DNA from: Enterobacter sp. BIGb0383
Lineage (GTDB): Bacteria > Pseudomonadota > Gammaproteobacteria > Enterobacterales > Enterobacteriaceae
Reading direction: 5' to 3'
DNA length: 64,000 bases
NCBI RefSeq assembly: GCF_003751845.1
Contig: NZ_RJKQ01000004.1
Coordinates: 360,929-424,928, forward strand
Of the stretch, positions 42,897 to 53,415 are shown in pieces; position 1 is the stretch's first letter; the number at the start of each line of letters is the position of its first letter. The translations under genes and the position numbers were made by a program. Under the pieces are notes generated by a model. It was given only the letters and a program-made list of their open reading frames with translations. It was not told the DNA's origin and ran no database searches.

Positions 42897-42953
42897 TTCT
42901 GGCTTAATACAACAACGCCAGCGGGTTATAGCAACTGAGGTAGAGGTCGCGTT

Positions 42954-44042
42954 ATGGAGAGACTTACGGTCACTCTCGGGGAACGGAGTTACCCGATTAT
43001 CATCGCGGCTGGTTTGTTTAACGATCCAGCTTCCTTCTTGCCACTTACAGCAGGCGACCAGGTTATGCTGGTCACCAACGAAACGCTGGCGCCGTTGTAT
43101 CTGGACAAGGTCCGAACGGTTCTGGAGCAGTCGGGCGTCAAGGTTGACAGCGTTATTCTGCCCGACGGCGAGAAGTACAAAAGCCTGGCGGTGATGGATA
43201 CGGTCTTCACTGCTCTGCTGCAGAAACCGCATGGTCGCGACACCACGCTGATTGCTCTCGGCGGCGGTGTCATTGGCGATCTTACCGGTTTTGCCGCCGC
43301 CAGCTATCAGCGTGGCGTGCGCTTTATTCAGGTTCCTACCACGCTGCTCTCGCAGGTGGACTCTTCCGTTGGCGGCAAGACCGCAGTCAATCATCCTCTC
43401 GGCAAAAACATGATCGGTGCCTTCTGGCAGCCCGTATCCGTGGTTGTCGATCTGGACTGTCTGCAATCCTTGCCCGCCCGCGAGCTGGCTTCTGGCCTGG
43501 CCGAAGTCATTAAATACGGCATCATTCTGGACGCGGATTTCTTCGCGTGGCTGGAAGAGCATATGGATGCTCTGCTGGCGCTGGATGAAAAAACCATGGC
43601 GTACTGCATTCGTCGCTGCTGCGAACTGAAAGCCGACGTCGTGGCCGCCGATGAGCGAGAAACCGGCTTACGTGCTTTACTGAATCTGGGGCATACGTTC
43701 GGCCATGCTATTGAAGCCGAAATGGGTTACGGCAACTGGCTGCATGGTGAAGCAGTTGCTGCCGGGATGGTGATGGCGGCGCGTACGTCTGAACGCCTGG
43801 GGCAATTTACCGCCGCAGAGACACAGCGCATTATCACCCTGCTACAGCGCGCCGGTTTGCCGGTGAGCGGGCCGCAGGAGATGTCCGCGCAGGCATATCT
43901 ACCCCATATGATGCGCGACAAAAAAGTTCTGGCGGGTCAGCTGCGTCTGGTGCTGCCGCTGGGGATAGGGAAAAGCGAAGTACGCGGCGGTGTGTCGCAC
44001 GAAGTGGTTCTCGGCGCTATTGCGGATTGTCAGCAGGCGTAA
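42954..44042 (+). CDS. aroB: 3-dehydroquinate synthase AroB
   Basis: Second step of aromatic amino acid synthesis: DAHP to 3-dehydroquinate, NAD- and metal-dependent. 362 residues, equal to E. coli. NAD-binding [13 protein letters not shown] near residue 103, [25 protein letters not shown] in part, and metal-ligand His residues in [11 protein letters not shown] are present. It is 57 bases downstream of aroK. Confidence 0.98.
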   Translation: MERLTVTLGERSYPIIIAAGLFNDPASFLPLTAGDQVMLVTNETLAPLYLDKVRTVLEQSGVKVDSVILPDGEKYKSLAVMDTVFTALLQKPHGRDTTLIALGGGVIGDLTGFAAASYQRGVRFIQVPTTLLSQVDSSVGGKTAVNHPLGKNMIGAFWQPVSVVVDLDCLQSLPARELASGLAEVIKYGIILDADFFAWLEEHMDALLALDEKTMAYCIRRCCELKADVVAADERETGLRALLNLGHTFGHAIEAEMGYGNWLHGEAVAAGMVMAARTSERLGQFTAAETQRIITLLQRAGLPVSGPQEMSAQAYLPHMMRDKKVLAGQLRLVLPLGIGKSEVRGGVSHEVVLGAIADCQQA

Positions 44043-44058
44043 TTAAAAAAAGGTCTGG

Positions 44059-44080
44059 CTACGCTTAGGCGTAGTGTTTT
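44059..44080 (+). terminator. Hairpin between aroB and damX
   Basis: CTACGC-TTAG-GCGTAG followed by TGTTTT. A 6-bp stem, weak. It may only attenuate, since the downstream genes belong to the same cluster. Confidence 0.4.
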
Positions 44081-44133
44081 AACTGCGGCGCTGTGCAATG
44101 GCTGTTGGCACAAGCCTTTTAGTGGGGTGTTAA

Positions 44134-45402
44134 ATGGATGAATTCAAACCAGAAGACGATCTGAAACCCGATCCCAGCGATCGTCGTACTGGTCGTTCTC
44201 GGCAGGTTTCCGATCGCGATAATGAACCGCAGATCAACTTTGATGATGTTGATCTGGATACCGATGAACGTCGTCCACCACGTGGTCGCAAGCCGCGTGA
44301 AGATGAGTATGATGACGCGGATGACGATTACGCTGACGAAGATGAGGACGAGCAGACCGATCGCCGTCCGGCTAAGCGTAAAAAGGCGCTGGCCGGTAAG
44401 TCGGCATCCCGCCAGTATGTCATGATGGCCGTCGGGATTCTGGTGCTGTTATTGCTGATCGCCGGTATTGGCTCGGCCCTTAAGTCGCCGGTAACCGCCA
44501 ACAACAGCGAGAGTTCCTCAGAGAAGAGTATCGATCTTTCGGGCAACGATGGCGCAGGTCAGACTGCACCGGCAGATCAGAACAATGGCGCACAGGCCAC
44601 GCCTGCTGCCGCGTCCACCGAATCTAACGCAGGGGCTCAGCCTTCACAGGATGTTTCTCTGCCGCCAATCGCCTCTACTCCGACCCAGGGTCAGACGGCC
44701 GCCGCGCCGGAAGGCCAGCAGCGTGTCGAAGTGCAGGGCGATCTGAACAGCGCGCTGTCTCAGCAGCAGGGCCAGCTGGATAACGTTGTCGCGAACTCGA
44801 CGCTGCCGACTGAACCTGCAACGGTCGCGCCGCTGCGTAACGGTGCCACTCCGCGCCAGGCCGCCGCGACGGGGAATGAATCTCAGCCGCGCCAGCCGGC
44901 AACCACGGCGAACCAGGGGCGTCAGCACGTGGTGATTGAGGCGAAGCCGCAGTCCACGGCGAAAGCGCCGGTGACCGAAGCCAAACCTGCCGCAGCGCAG
45001 CCGAAACGTGTAGAGTCTTCGACCCCGCGCGCGCCGGTCACCGCGCCGACTGCGGCACAGCCGAAGGCGACGGCCAGCACGGCCACGCCGCCAGCCAGCA
45101 CCAGTCGCGCAGCAGCCGGTGACGTGAATGCGCTGAAATCAGCGCCGGGTAGTCACTACACGCTGCAGCTGAGCAGTTCGTCCAACTACAACAATCTGAA
45201 TAGCTGGGCGAAGAAAGCCAATCTGAAGAATTACGTCGTCTATCAGACGACCCGCAACGGCCAGCCGTGGTATGTACTGGTGAGCGGCGTGTATGCATCG
45301 AAAGACGACGCGAAGCGTGCCGTCTCCGCGTTGCCTGCCGACGTTCAGGCCAAAAACCCATGGACCAAGCCGATGCGTCAGGTCCAGGCCGAACTGAAGT
45401 AA
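44134..45402 (+). CDS. damX: Cell division SPOR protein DamX
   Basis: Bitopic inner-membrane protein recruited to the septal ring. 422 residues (E. coli 428). An acidic cytosolic N-terminus (Asp/Glu/Arg-rich to about 90) is followed by a membrane helix (about 95-115), a long Ala/Pro/Gln/Thr-rich periplasmic linker (about 120-335), and a C-terminal SPOR domain ([20 protein letters not shown] ... [19 protein letters not shown]) that binds denuded peptidoglycan. It is between aroB and dam. Confidence 0.95.
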   Translation: MDEFKPEDDLKPDPSDRRTGRSRQVSDRDNEPQINFDDVDLDTDERRPPRGRKPREDEYDDADDDYADEDEDEQTDRRPAKRKKALAGKSASRQYVMMAVGILVLLLLIAGIGSALKSPVTANNSESSSEKSIDLSGNDGAGQTAPADQNNGAQATPAAASTESNAGAQPSQDVSLPPIASTPTQGQTAAAPEGQQRVEVQGDLNSALSQQQGQLDNVVANSTLPTEPATVAPLRNGATPRQAAATGNESQPRQPATTANQGRQHVVIEAKPQSTAKAPVTEAKPAAAQPKRVESSTPRAPVTAPTAAQPKATASTATPPASTSRAAAGDVNALKSAPGSHYTLQLSSSSNYNNLNSWAKKANLKNYVVYQTTRNGQPWYVLVSGVYASKDDAKRAVSALPADVQAKNPWTKPMRQVQAELK

Positions 45403-45481
45403 TGGTCGGACAGAGTGATAAAGCGCAGTATGCTGTCGGAGCTTTCTCCACAGCCGGAGAAGGTGTAACTAAGCAGTCAGC

Positions 45482-46309
45482 ATGAAAAAAAATCGCGCTT
45501 TTCTGAAATGGGCAGGGGGGAAATACCCCCTGCTTGACGATATAAAACGACATTTGCCGCAGGGCGATTGTTTAATTGAGCCGTTCGTTGGCGCGGGGTC
45601 GGTATTTCTTAATACCGACTTTTCTCGTTATGTGCTTGCTGATATCAACAGCGATCTGATCGATCTCTACAACATCGTTAAAACGCAGCCGGATGCCTAT
45701 GTTGCCGCTGCGCGGGAGCTATTTACCCCGGAGACGAACAACGCAGAGGTCTACTACCAGCTGCGTAAAGAGTTCAACCAGACCCGGGAAGCCTTTCGCC
45801 GTGCGACGCTGTTTTTGTATCTGAATCGCCATGGCTACAACGGCCTGTGCCGGTACAATCTTCGCGGTGAGTTTAACGTGCCTTTTGGCCGCTATAAGCG
45901 TCCCTACTTCCCGGAAGCCGAGCTGTATCACTTTGCAGAGAAAGCGCAGAATGCCTCTTTCTTCTGTGAGTCCTACAGCGACAGTATGGCGCGTGCCGAT
46001 GAGCGTTCGGTGGTGTACTGCGATCCGCCGTATGCCCCGCTGTCGGCGACCGCAAACTTTACGGCGTATCACACCAACAGCTTTAGCCTCGACCAGCAGG
46101 CCGAACTGGCTGCCCTTGCAGAAGGCCTGTCCAGGCGACAGATCCCGGTGCTGATTTCCAATCACGATACCGCCCTGACGCGTGTCTGGTACAAGCCGGC
46201 AAAGCTGAATGTGGTGAAGGTCAGACGTAGCATCAGTAGCAATGGCGGTACGCGTAAAAAGGTGGATGAACTGCTGGCGCTCTTTAAGCCAGCGCCCACC
46301 GGCAAATAA
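45482..46309 (+). CDS. dam: DNA adenine methylase Dam
   Basis: Methylates adenine N6 in GATC, directing mismatch repair strand choice and replication timing. 275 residues (E. coli 278). The alpha-class order is seen: AdoMet motif FVGAGS (35-40) before the catalytic DPPY (181-184). The N-terminal [18 protein letters not shown] is the family start. It lies in the aro-dam-trpS cluster, 79 bases after damX. Confidence 0.98.
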   Translation: MKKNRAFLKWAGGKYPLLDDIKRHLPQGDCLIEPFVGAGSVFLNTDFSRYVLADINSDLIDLYNIVKTQPDAYVAAARELFTPETNNAEVYYQLRKEFNQTREAFRRATLFLYLNRHGYNGLCRYNLRGEFNVPFGRYKRPYFPEAELYHFAEKAQNASFFCESYSDSMARADERSVVYCDPPYAPLSATANFTAYHTNSFSLDQQAELAALAEGLSRRQIPVLISNHDTALTRVWYKPAKLNVVKVRRSISSNGGTRKKVDELLALFKPAPTGK

Positions 46310-46326
46310 TTTTCAAGGAGATGCGG

Positions 46327-47004
46327 ATGAAACAGTATTTGATTGCCCCTTCAATTCTGTCAGCTGATTTTGCCCGCCTGGGTGAGGATACGGCAAAAGC
46401 GCTGGCCGCAGGTGCGGACGTGGTGCACTTCGATGTGATGGATAATCACTACGTGCCGAATCTGACCATCGGGCCAATGGTGCTTAAATCGCTGCGCGAC
46501 TACGGTATTACCGCGCCCATTGATGTGCATCTGATGGTCAAACCGGTCGACAGGCTGGTGCCCGACTTCGCCGCCGCCGGTGCCAGCATCATTACTTTCC
46601 ATCCGGAAGCCTCCGAACACGTTGACCGTACCCTGCAGCTGATTAAAGAGCACGGCTGTAAAGCCGGGCTGGTTTTCAATCCGGCGACGTCGCTGAGCTA
46701 CCTCGACTATGTCATGGATAAACTGGATGTGATCCTGCTGATGTCCGTTAACCCGGGCTTTGGCGGACAGTCCTTTATTCCGCACACGCTGGATAAACTG
46801 CGTGAAGTGCGCCAGCGCATTGACGCTTCAGGCTTTGATATCCGCCTGGAAGTGGACGGCGGCGTTAAGGCCAGCAATATCGGCGAGATTGCCGCCGCGG
46901 GTGCCGACATGTTCGTTGCCGGTTCGGCTATTTTCGGCCAGCCGGATTACAAAGCGGTCATTGATGAGATGCGTCAGGAGCTGGCGAAGGTAAGTCATGG
47001 ATAA
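46327..47004 (+). CDS. rpe: Ribulose-phosphate 3-epimerase Rpe
   Basis: Interconverts ribulose-5-phosphate and xylulose-5-phosphate in the pentose phosphate pathway. 225 residues from MKQYLIAPS, equal to E. coli. A TIM barrel with metal ligands in [19 protein letters not shown] and EVDGGVK. An ATG six bases upstream (46321) sits too close to AAGGAG (46314-46319), so 46327 is chosen. It overlaps gph by 8 bases. Confidence 0.97.
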   Translation: MKQYLIAPSILSADFARLGEDTAKALAAGADVVHFDVMDNHYVPNLTIGPMVLKSLRDYGITAPIDVHLMVKPVDRLVPDFAAAGASIITFHPEASEHVDRTLQLIKEHGCKAGLVFNPATSLSYLDYVMDKLDVILLMSVNPGFGGQSFIPHTLDKLREVRQRIDASGFDIRLEVDGGVKASNIGEIAAAGADMFVAGSAIFGQPDYKAVIDEMRQELAKVSHG

Positions 47005-47758
47005 ATTACAGACGATTCGCGGCGTTGCCTTCGATCTCGACGGTACGCTGGTGGACAGCGCCCCGGGGTTAACCGCCGCCGTGGATATGGCGCTCTACGC
47101 GCTGGAACTGCCGCAGGCGGGCGAAGAGCGGGTGATTACCTGGATTGGCAACGGTGCAGATGTTCTGATGGAACGTGCCCTGACCTGGTCTCGCCAGGAG
47201 CGAGCCAGCCAGCGTATGGCGCAGGGTAAGCCTGGCGTTGACCATGCGGATATTCCGCAGGAAGAGCAGGTGCGCATGCTGCGTAAGCTGTTCGACCGTT
47301 ACTACCAGGATACCGTGGAAGAGGGCAGTTTCCTGTTCCCTGACGTCGCGACCACCCTGGCCGCGCTGCATGCGAAGGGGCTGCCGCTGGCGCTGGTGAC
47401 CAATAAGCCGACGCCCTTTGTCGCACCGCTGCTGGAAGCCCTCGATATCGCACGCTACTTCGGCGTGGTGATTGGCGGCGACGACGTGAAGAACAAGAAA
47501 CCGCATCCGGAACCGCTGCTGCTGGTGGCGGAGCGGCTGGACCTTGCCCCGGCAGAATTGCTCTTCGTGGGCGATTCGCGCAATGATATTCAGGCAGCCC
47601 AGGCCGCAGGCTGCTGTTCCGTCGGGTTAACCTACGGCTATAACTACGGCGAAGCGATTGAACTCAGCAAACCGGACTACGTGTTTGCGCGTTTTAACGA
47701 TCTGTTGCCCGCTCTCGGGCTACCGCACAGTGAAAATCAGGAATCGAACAATGACTAA
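46997..47758 (+). CDS. gph: Phosphoglycolate phosphatase Gph
   Basis: HAD phosphatase that removes 2-phosphoglycolate, a by-product of DNA damage repair. 253 residues (E. coli 252). Motif I is [13 protein letters not shown] (13-15 Asp residues); motif II is LVTNKPTPF; the Lys region is KKPHPEPLL and motif IV is [11 protein letters not shown]. It overlaps both rpe (8 bases) and trpS (8 bases). Confidence 0.97.
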   Translation: MDKLQTIRGVAFDLDGTLVDSAPGLTAAVDMALYALELPQAGEERVITWIGNGADVLMERALTWSRQERASQRMAQGKPGVDHADIPQEEQVRMLRKLFDRYYQDTVEEGSFLFPDVATTLAALHAKGLPLALVTNKPTPFVAPLLEALDIARYFGVVIGGDDVKNKKPHPEPLLLVAERLDLAPAELLFVGDSRNDIQAAQAAGCCSVGLTYGYNYGEAIELSKPDYVFARFNDLLPALGLPHSENQESNND

Positions 47759-48755
47759 GCCCATCGTATTCAGTGGCGCACAGCCCTCAGGTGAATTGAC
47801 CATCGGTAACTACATGGGTGCGCTGCGTCAGTGGGTCAACATGCAGGACGACTACCACTGCATCTACTGTATCGTTGACCAACATGCCATTACCGTTCGT
47901 CAGGACCCGGCCAGCCTGCGTAAAGCCACGCTGGACACGCTGGCGCTCTATCTGGCCTGCGGTATCGATCCGCAAAAAAGCACGATTTTCGTTCAGTCCC
48001 ACGTCCCGGAGCATGCGCAGCTCGGCTGGGCGCTGAACTGCTACACCTATTTCGGCGAGCTGAGCCGCATGACGCAGTTTAAAGACAAGTCAGCGCGCTA
48101 TGAAGAAAACATCAACGCCGGTCTGTTCGACTACCCGGTGCTGATGGCGGCAGACATTCTGCTGTACCAGACCACTCAGGTCCCGGTGGGCGAGGATCAG
48201 AAACAGCACCTTGAGCTGAGCCGCGACGTGGCGAGCCGCTTCAATGCCCTCTACGGCGAGATCTTCAAAGTGCCCGAGCCGTTTATTCCGAAGTCCGGCG
48301 CCCGCGTCATGTCGCTGCTGGAACCGACGAAGAAAATGTCCAAGTCTGACGATAACCGCAATAACGTGATCGGCCTGCTGGAAGATCCGAAGTCGGTGGT
48401 GAAGAAAATTAAGCGTGCGGTCACCGACTCCGAAGAGCCGCCGGTCGTGCGTTACGACGTGAAGAACAAAGCGGGCGTCTCTAACCTGCTGGATATTCTC
48501 TCCGCCGTAACCGGGCAGAGCATTCCCGAGCTGGAGCAGCACTTCGAAGGTAAAATGTATGGTCACCTGAAAGGGGAAGTGGCCGATGCCGTTTCCGGGA
48601 TGCTGACCGAGCTGCAGGAGCGCTATCACCGCTATCGCAATGATGAAGAGTTCCTGCGTCAGGTGATGAAAGACGGGGCGGAAAAAGCCCGTGCTCGCGC
48701 GTCTGAGACGCTGAAAAAAGTCTACGAAGCGATTGGGTTTGTTGCCCACCCGTAA
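47751..48755 (+). CDS. trpS: Tryptophanyl-tRNA synthetase TrpS
   Basis: Class I aminoacyl-tRNA synthetase charging tRNA-Trp. 334 residues from [11 protein letters not shown], equal to E. coli. The HIGH-type motif is [11 protein letters not shown] and the KMSKS motif is [12 protein letters not shown]. An upstream frame of 31 codons overlapping gph is open but not homologous. It ends the aroK-trpS cluster at a strong terminator. Confidence 0.98.
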   Translation: MTKPIVFSGAQPSGELTIGNYMGALRQWVNMQDDYHCIYCIVDQHAITVRQDPASLRKATLDTLALYLACGIDPQKSTIFVQSHVPEHAQLGWALNCYTYFGELSRMTQFKDKSARYEENINAGLFDYPVLMAADILLYQTTQVPVGEDQKQHLELSRDVASRFNALYGEIFKVPEPFIPKSGARVMSLLEPTKKMSKSDDNRNNVIGLLEDPKSVVKKIKRAVTDSEEPPVVRYDVKNKAGVSNLLDILSAVTGQSIPELEQHFEGKMYGHLKGEVADAVSGMLTELQERYHRYRNDEEFLRQVMKDGAEKARARASETLKKVYEAIGFVAHP

Positions 48756-48770
48756 GTCGTCAGACCCATA

Positions 48771-48798
48771 AAAAAGGGCAGGATTATCCTGCCCTTTT
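48771..48798. terminator. Bidirectional terminator between trpS and cysG
   Basis: AAAAAGGGCAGG and CCTGCCCTTTT form a 7-bp GC-rich core with A/T flanks around ATTAT, between convergent stops. Confidence 0.92.
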
Positions 48799-48803
48799 GC
48801 CTT

Positions 48804-50177
48804 TTAGTGGTTTGAGAACCAGTTAAGCTTGCTCCTCAGCCCCACCACCCGGCCAACGATAATCAGCGCCGGACTGGCGACCTGGCCTGCCAGTTCCCCC
48901 AGCTGTGACAAATTGCCGTCCACGACCCGCTGCTGCACCGAGGTGCCATTTTCGACCAGCGCCACCGGCATCTCTGCCGACATACCGAACTCAATAAGCT
49001 TCGCCTGAATAGCCGCGGCCTGATTCAGCCCCATATAGAACACCAGGGTCTGTTTCTCTGCGGCCAGGTTTTCCCAGTCCAGCTCGCCGCCGGTTTTCAG
49101 ATGGCCGGTAACCAGCCGCACGCTTTGGGCATAGTCCCGGTGGGTCAGCGGTATACCGGAATAGGCGGAGCAGCCGGAGGCGGCGGTGATCCCCGGTACG
49201 ACCGAGAAGGGAATACCGCCGTCACACAGGGTTTCCAGCTCTTCGCCACCGCGGCCAAAGATAAAGGGATCGCCGCCCTTCAGACGCACCACGCGCTTAC
49301 CCTGCTGTGCTTCTTTGAGCAGGATCTGGTTGATCTCCTCCTGCGGCACACAGTGATAGCCCGCACGCTTGCCGACAAAAATGCGATCCGCATCGCGACG
49401 GACCAGGTTCATGATCTCGTCGGAAACCAGCCGGTCATAGACCACCACGTCGGCCTGCTGGATTTGCTGCAGGCCCTTTAAGGTCAGCAGGCCCGCATCG
49501 CCGGGTCCTGCGCCGACCAGTACCACTTCACCGCGATGATCGAGCGACTCACCGAGCATCCGATCGGTAATGGCGGTGACGGACTGCTCATCCTGGTTGG
49601 CAAGCGACTGGGCAAGCCGGTCGTTGATAAAGAATTTTTCCCAGAAGCGGCGACGCTCGCTGATGGTAGCAAACTGCTTTTTGACCCGCCCACGCAGCTG
49701 CCCGGCGTAGTGGGCGACTTTGCCAAGATGCTGGGGCAGAACCGACTCCAGCTTTTCCCGCAGAAGGCGGGCCAGGACCGGCGAGGTGCCGCCGGAGGAG
49801 ACGGCCACCATCAGCGGAGAGCGATCGATAATTGACGGCATAATAAAGCTGGCCTGTTTTGGCGCATCTACCACGTTACAGAAAATACGGCGGGCTTCTG
49901 CTGCCTCGCTGACATGCTGGTTTACCGCATCGTCATCGGTCGCGGCGATAGCCAGCCAGCAAGGATCCAGCAGAGCCTCATCAAATGGGCCTTCGGCCAG
50001 GGTGAGCATCCCTGCCTGCGCCCAGACTTCGAACTGCGGAGCAAACGCGAGGGCGTTAACCGTCAGCCGGGCACCGGCTTCCATAAGCAATCGTGCTTTA
50101 CGTTCAGCCACGTCGCCGCCGCCGACCAGCAGGCAGGGGCGATCGCGTAACTGACAGAAGATGGGCAAGTGATCCAC
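48804..50177 (-). CDS. cysG: Sirohaem synthase CysG
   Basis: Trifunctional enzyme: uroporphyrinogen III methyltransferase, precorrin-2 dehydrogenase and sirohaem ferrochelatase. It makes the cofactor of sulfite and nitrite reductases. 457 residues, equal to E. coli. N-terminal CysGB has the NAD motif [15 protein letters not shown] and the Ser region [14 protein letters not shown]-terminal SUMT contains [15 protein letters not shown] and [16 protein letters not shown]. In E. coli it follows nirC in the nir operon; here it is 147 bases from nirD with its own apparent promoter. Confidence 0.98.
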   Translation of the reverse strand: MDHLPIFCQLRDRPCLLVGGGDVAERKARLLMEAGARLTVNALAFAPQFEVWAQAGMLTLAEGPFDEALLDPCWLAIAATDDDAVNQHVSEAAEARRIFCNVVDAPKQASFIMPSIIDRSPLMVAVSSGGTSPVLARLLREKLESVLPQHLGKVAHYAGQLRGRVKKQFATISERRRFWEKFFINDRLAQSLANQDEQSVTAITDRMLGESLDHRGEVVLVGAGPGDAGLLTLKGLQQIQQADVVVYDRLVSDEIMNLVRRDADRIFVGKRAGYHCVPQEEINQILLKEAQQGKRVVRLKGGDPFIFGRGGEELETLCDGGIPFSVVPGITAASGCSAYSGIPLTHRDYAQSVRLVTGHLKTGGELDWENLAAEKQTLVFYMGLNQAAAIQAKLIEFGMSAEMPVALVENGTSVQQRVVDGNLSQLGELAGQVASPALIIVGRVVGLRSKLNWFSNH

Positions 50178-50237
50178 GACATTTCCTCATAATAAGACGT
50201 CGCCAGCTTCGGGAGGGCGTTTCGTTTTTTTGCGGTT

Positions 50238-50246
50238 AGCATAGCA
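50238..50246 (-). promoter_or_regulatory. Putative extended -10 promoter of cysG
   Basis: The minus strand reads TGCTATGCT (TGn plus TATGCT), an extended -10, about 60 bases before the cysG start and downstream of the nirD terminator. No good -35 is seen. It would explain nir-independent cysG expression. Confidence 0.45.
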
Positions 50247-50295
50247 GCAACCCGCGCACAGAAATACGGCGCCAGAAAAAGTATCGGCAGGAGGG

Positions 50296-50319
50296 AAAAA
50301 ACGGGGGCAGCGCCCCCGT
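50296..50319 (-). terminator. Strong terminator after nirD
   Basis: On the minus strand ACGGGGGC and GCCCCCGT form a perfect 8-bp stem (loop GCT), followed by six T. It ends the nirBD unit 6 bases past the nirD stop. Confidence 0.92.
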
Positions 50320-50324
50320 CGGTA

Positions 50325-50651
50325 TCAGGCTTTCAGCTGGATGACGCCGTCTTTTACCCGGACGTCATAGTGGGCGATCGAATGGCCTTCATCTTCCATG
50401 CAGAGCCCGTCACGCAGACGGAAGCGCTGCTTTTTCAGCGGGCTGGCAACCCACAGCTCGCCCTGGTGTTCGGCGATAAGGCCGCGGGAGAGCACGCTGG
50501 CGGAGAAGAAAGGGTCGATGTTACTGATGGCGAACACCTGTTCGTCATCGCGGGGGCGAAAGACCGCGACCTGCTCACTACCCACCAGCGCACAGACGCC
50601 GGTGGCCGGGATAATGTCGCTTAGCTGACAGATACTGTGCCACTGGCTCAT
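50325..50651 (-). CDS. nirD: Nitrite reductase (NADH) small subunit NirD
   Basis: Rieske-like small subunit of the cytosolic assimilatory/detoxifying NADH nitrite reductase. 108 residues from MSQWHSICQL, as in E. coli. As in other enterobacterial NirD, the Rieske Cys-His ligands are not evident. The ATG overlaps the nirB stop (ATGA, 50648-50651). No nirC follows; a terminator does. Confidence 0.96.
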   Translation of the reverse strand: MSQWHSICQLSDIIPATGVCALVGSEQVAVFRPRDDEQVFAISNIDPFFSASVLSRGLIAEHQGELWVASPLKKQRFRLRDGLCMEDEGHSIAHYDVRVKDGVIQLKA

Positions 50652-53191
50652 GCGTTTTCCTCCACCAGAGTAACCGGGATGCGCTCGTACGGGGTTGCCG
50701 GACGATGCTGCTGACGTTCTGATACCACCTGCACGTTCGGATCGCGCTGGGCGCTGTTGATAAAGTGATGGAAGCGGACCTGGGCCTGCGGGTCGTTGAC
50801 GGTTTCTGTCCATTCACAGGTGACCGCCGCACGCAGACGAGTCATCTCAGCTTCCAGCTGGGCATCAAAGCCCAGCTTGTCATCGATAATGACGCTCTTC
50901 AGGTACTCGATGCCGCCTTCCATGCCTTCCAGCCAGGACGCGGTACGGGTCAGCTTATCGGCGGTGCGGATATAGAACATCATAAAGCGGTCGAGGTAGT
51001 GGATCAGGGTGTCGCGGTCGAGATCCGCTGCCAGCAGATCCGCATGGCGTGGTTTCATCCCGCCGTTGCCGCAGACGTACAGGTTCCAGCCTTTTTCGGT
51101 GGCGATAATGCCCACGTCTTTGCCCTGGGCTTCCGCACATTCGCGGGTACAGCCCGAGACGCCGAACTTCATTTTGTGCGGAGTACGGATACCCTTGTAG
51201 CGGTTCTCCAGCTCGACACCAAAGCCGACGCTGTCGCCCACGCCGTAGCGGCACCAGGTACTGCCGACGCAGGTTTTCGCCATGCGCAGCGCTTTGGCAT
51301 AGGCATGACCCGTTTCGAAACCGGCGGCGATCAGCTGACGCCAGATTTCCGGCAGGTCATCTTTCTGCGCCCCGAACAGGCCAAGACGCTGAGAGCCGGT
51401 GATTTTGGTGTAGAGATTAAACTCGCGGGCGATACGGCCCACTTCCATCAGCCCTTCCGGCGTGATTTCGCCGCCCGCAGAACGTGGGATCACCGAGTAG
51501 GTGCCGTCCTTCTGGATATTGGCGAGGAAGTTATCGTTGGTATCCTGCAGCGGCGTGTGCTGCGGACGCAGGATGTACTCATTCCAGCAGGAGGCCAGCA
51601 GGGAGCCGACGGTTGGTTTACAGACTTCGCAGCCGTAGCCGGTACCGTATTTTGCCAGCAGCGCGTCGAAGGATTTGATCCCTTCCACGCGGATCAGGTG
51701 ATACAGCTCCTGACGGGAGAAGGCGAAGTGTTCACACAGATTGTTGTTCACTTCGATGCCCTGTTTCGCCAGTTCGGCATTCAGGACCTGGGTCACCAGC
51801 GCGATACAGCCGCCGCAGCCGGTACCGGCTTTGGTTTCCGCTTTCAGGGCGGCGACGGTGTGGCAGCCTTTATTGATGGCGGCAACCAGGTCGCCTTTGG
51901 TGACGTCAAAGCAGGAGCAGATTTGCGCGCTGTCCGGCAGTTTATCGACGCCAATCGACGGTTTTCCACCCGCGGCGTGCGCCGGGAGGATCAGCGCGTC
52001 CGGGTTTTCCGGCAGCTCGATAGCGTTCAGGACCAGCTGCAGCAGGTTGCCAAAGTCGCTGGTATCACCGACCAGCACCGCTCCGAGCAGGGTTTTGTTA
52101 TCTTCGCTGACGATAAGGCGTTTGTAGACCTCTTTGCTCTCGTCGAGATAGACGTAGCTGCGGGAATTTGGCGTACGACCGTGGGCATCGCCGATGCCGC
52201 CAACGTCTACGCCCAGCAGTTTCAGCTTGGCGCTGAGGTCTGCGCCCTGGAACACGTTCGGCGTGCCAAGGATATGGTCAACGGCGACCTGCGCCATTTT
52301 ATAGCCGGGTGCGACCAGGCCGAAGGTCCGGTTTTCCCAGCTGGCGCACTCGCCGATGGCGTAAATGTCCGGGTCCGAGGTCTGGCAGGTGTCGTTAATC
52401 ACGATCCCGCCGCGCTGCGCGACCGCCAGGCCGCACTGGGTGGCCAGCTTATCGCGTGGGCGGATACCGGTAGAGAAGACGATAAAGTCGACCTGCAGCT
52501 CGCTGCCGTCGGCAAACTGCATGGTTTTACGGGCTTCGGTGCCCTGCTGCACGATCTCTTTGGTGTTTTTGCTGGTGTGCACGCGCACGCCCATGCTTTC
52601 GATTTTGCGCTTCAGCTGCTCGCCGCCCATCGTATCCAGCTGTTCGGCCATCAGCATCGGCGCAAACTCGATCACGTGGGTTTCGACGCCGAGGTTTTTC
52701 AGCGCGCCGGCCGCTTCCAGGCCCAGCAGACCGCCACCGACCACCGCCCCGCGTTTGCTGCGGCGGGCGCAGGCTTCAATGGCGTTGAGATCTTCAATGG
52801 TGCGGTAGACAAAACAGTCCTGGGTTTCCGAGCCTTTAATCGGCGGGATCCACGGATAAGAGCCGGTCGCCATAATCAGCTTATCGTAATAGACCGTACG
52901 TCCGGCGCTGGAGTGAATGACCTTCTCTTCGCGGTTAATGGTGATGGCGCGTTCGCCGACCAGCACCTTAACGTCATGCTTTTCATAAAAGCCTTCGCGG
53001 ACCAGCGACAGCTCTTCTGCCGTATGGTGAGAGAAGTAGGAGGAGAGGTGCACGCGGTCATAGGCGATGCGCGGCTCTTCACAGAATATAGTAATGGCGA
53101 ACTGGCTGGCCGGGGCTTTATCGAGGAGGTCCTCGATAAACCGGTGGCCAACCATCCCGTTACCGATGATAGCGAGTCTGACTTTGCTCAT
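50648..53191 (-). CDS. nirB: Nitrite reductase (NADH) large subunit NirB
   Basis: Reduces nitrite to ammonium in the cytosol during anaerobic growth. 847 residues, equal to E. coli. The N-terminal FAD motif is IIGNGMVGHRF and the NAD site GGGLLGLEAAGAL. A BFD-like 2Fe-2S domain has CSCFDV and GTGCGGC. The C-terminal sirohaem/4Fe-4S domain has CVGSTWCRYG and GCTRECAEAQGKD. FNR and NarL/NarP sites precede it. It is followed by nirD. Confidence 0.98.
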   Translation of the reverse strand: MSKVRLAIIGNGMVGHRFIEDLLDKAPASQFAITIFCEEPRIAYDRVHLSSYFSHHTAEELSLVREGFYEKHDVKVLVGERAITINREEKVIHSSAGRTVYYDKLIMATGSYPWIPPIKGSETQDCFVYRTIEDLNAIEACARRSKRGAVVGGGLLGLEAAGALKNLGVETHVIEFAPMLMAEQLDTMGGEQLKRKIESMGVRVHTSKNTKEIVQQGTEARKTMQFADGSELQVDFIVFSTGIRPRDKLATQCGLAVAQRGGIVINDTCQTSDPDIYAIGECASWENRTFGLVAPGYKMAQVAVDHILGTPNVFQGADLSAKLKLLGVDVGGIGDAHGRTPNSRSYVYLDESKEVYKRLIVSEDNKTLLGAVLVGDTSDFGNLLQLVLNAIELPENPDALILPAHAAGGKPSIGVDKLPDSAQICSCFDVTKGDLVAAINKGCHTVAALKAETKAGTGCGGCIALVTQVLNAELAKQGIEVNNNLCEHFAFSRQELYHLIRVEGIKSFDALLAKYGTGYGCEVCKPTVGSLLASCWNEYILRPQHTPLQDTNDNFLANIQKDGTYSVIPRSAGGEITPEGLMEVGRIAREFNLYTKITGSQRLGLFGAQKDDLPEIWRQLIAAGFETGHAYAKALRMAKTCVGSTWCRYGVGDSVGFGVELENRYKGIRTPHKMKFGVSGCTRECAEAQGKDVGIIATEKGWNLYVCGNGGMKPRHADLLAADLDRDTLIHYLDRFMMFYIRTADKLTRTASWLEGMEGGIEYLKSVIIDDKLGFDAQLEAEMTRLRAAVTCEWTETVNDPQAQVRFHHFINSAQRDPNVQVVSERQQHRPATPYERIPVTLVEENA

Positions 53192-53248
53192 TTTTGCCTC
53201 GATTTCTATTTTAATACCTCTACCTTAACGATTCAGCTAAAGGGGGTA

Positions 53249-53262
53249 TTGATGCAAATCAA
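53249..53262 (-). promoter_or_regulatory. FNR site of the nirB promoter
   Basis: Minus strand TTGATTTGCATCAA: perfect TTGAT-N4-ATCAA. It lies 58 bases before the nirB ATG. By analogy with E. coli it would be centred near -41.5 and activate anaerobically. Confidence 0.88.
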
Positions 53263-53275
53263 GTGCGTCTTTGCC

Positions 53276-53291
53276 TACCACTTAATGAGTA
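53276..53291 (-). promoter_or_regulatory. NarL/NarP 7-2-7 site of the nirB promoter
   Basis: Minus strand TACTCATTAAGTGGTA: two inverted heptamers (TACTCAT and AGTGGTA) separated by two bases, fitting the NarL/NarP pattern. Its centre is exactly 28 bases upstream of the FNR centre, matching the -69.5/-41.5 arrangement known for E. coli nirB. Confidence 0.85.
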
Positions 53292-53383
53292 TGACTTTGA
53301 TTTTAGAGGTTTTTTGTAAGTGGTGGAAATCTCTGGCTTTTCCAGGGTGCGGGTTTTATGTACAAATTTGAGGGGGGAAACAA

Positions 53384-53406
53384 CCCCTCTTCATGATGAA
53401 GAGGGG
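53384..53406 (-). terminator. Terminator after tsgA
   Basis: CCCCTCTTCAT and ATGAAGAGGGG form an 11-bp inverted repeat around one base; loop closure needs a shorter stem. The minus-strand tail is TTGTTTCC. It is 10 bases past the tsgA stop. Confidence 0.75.
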
Positions 53407-53415
53407 CAGGAGTGA

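Noticed and set aside
50765-53371. Long open frame (868 codons) on the plus strand opposite nirB
   Set aside because: It mirrors nirB codon use, has no recognisable domain and continues only because the GC-rich opposite strand lacks stops. NirB is certain.
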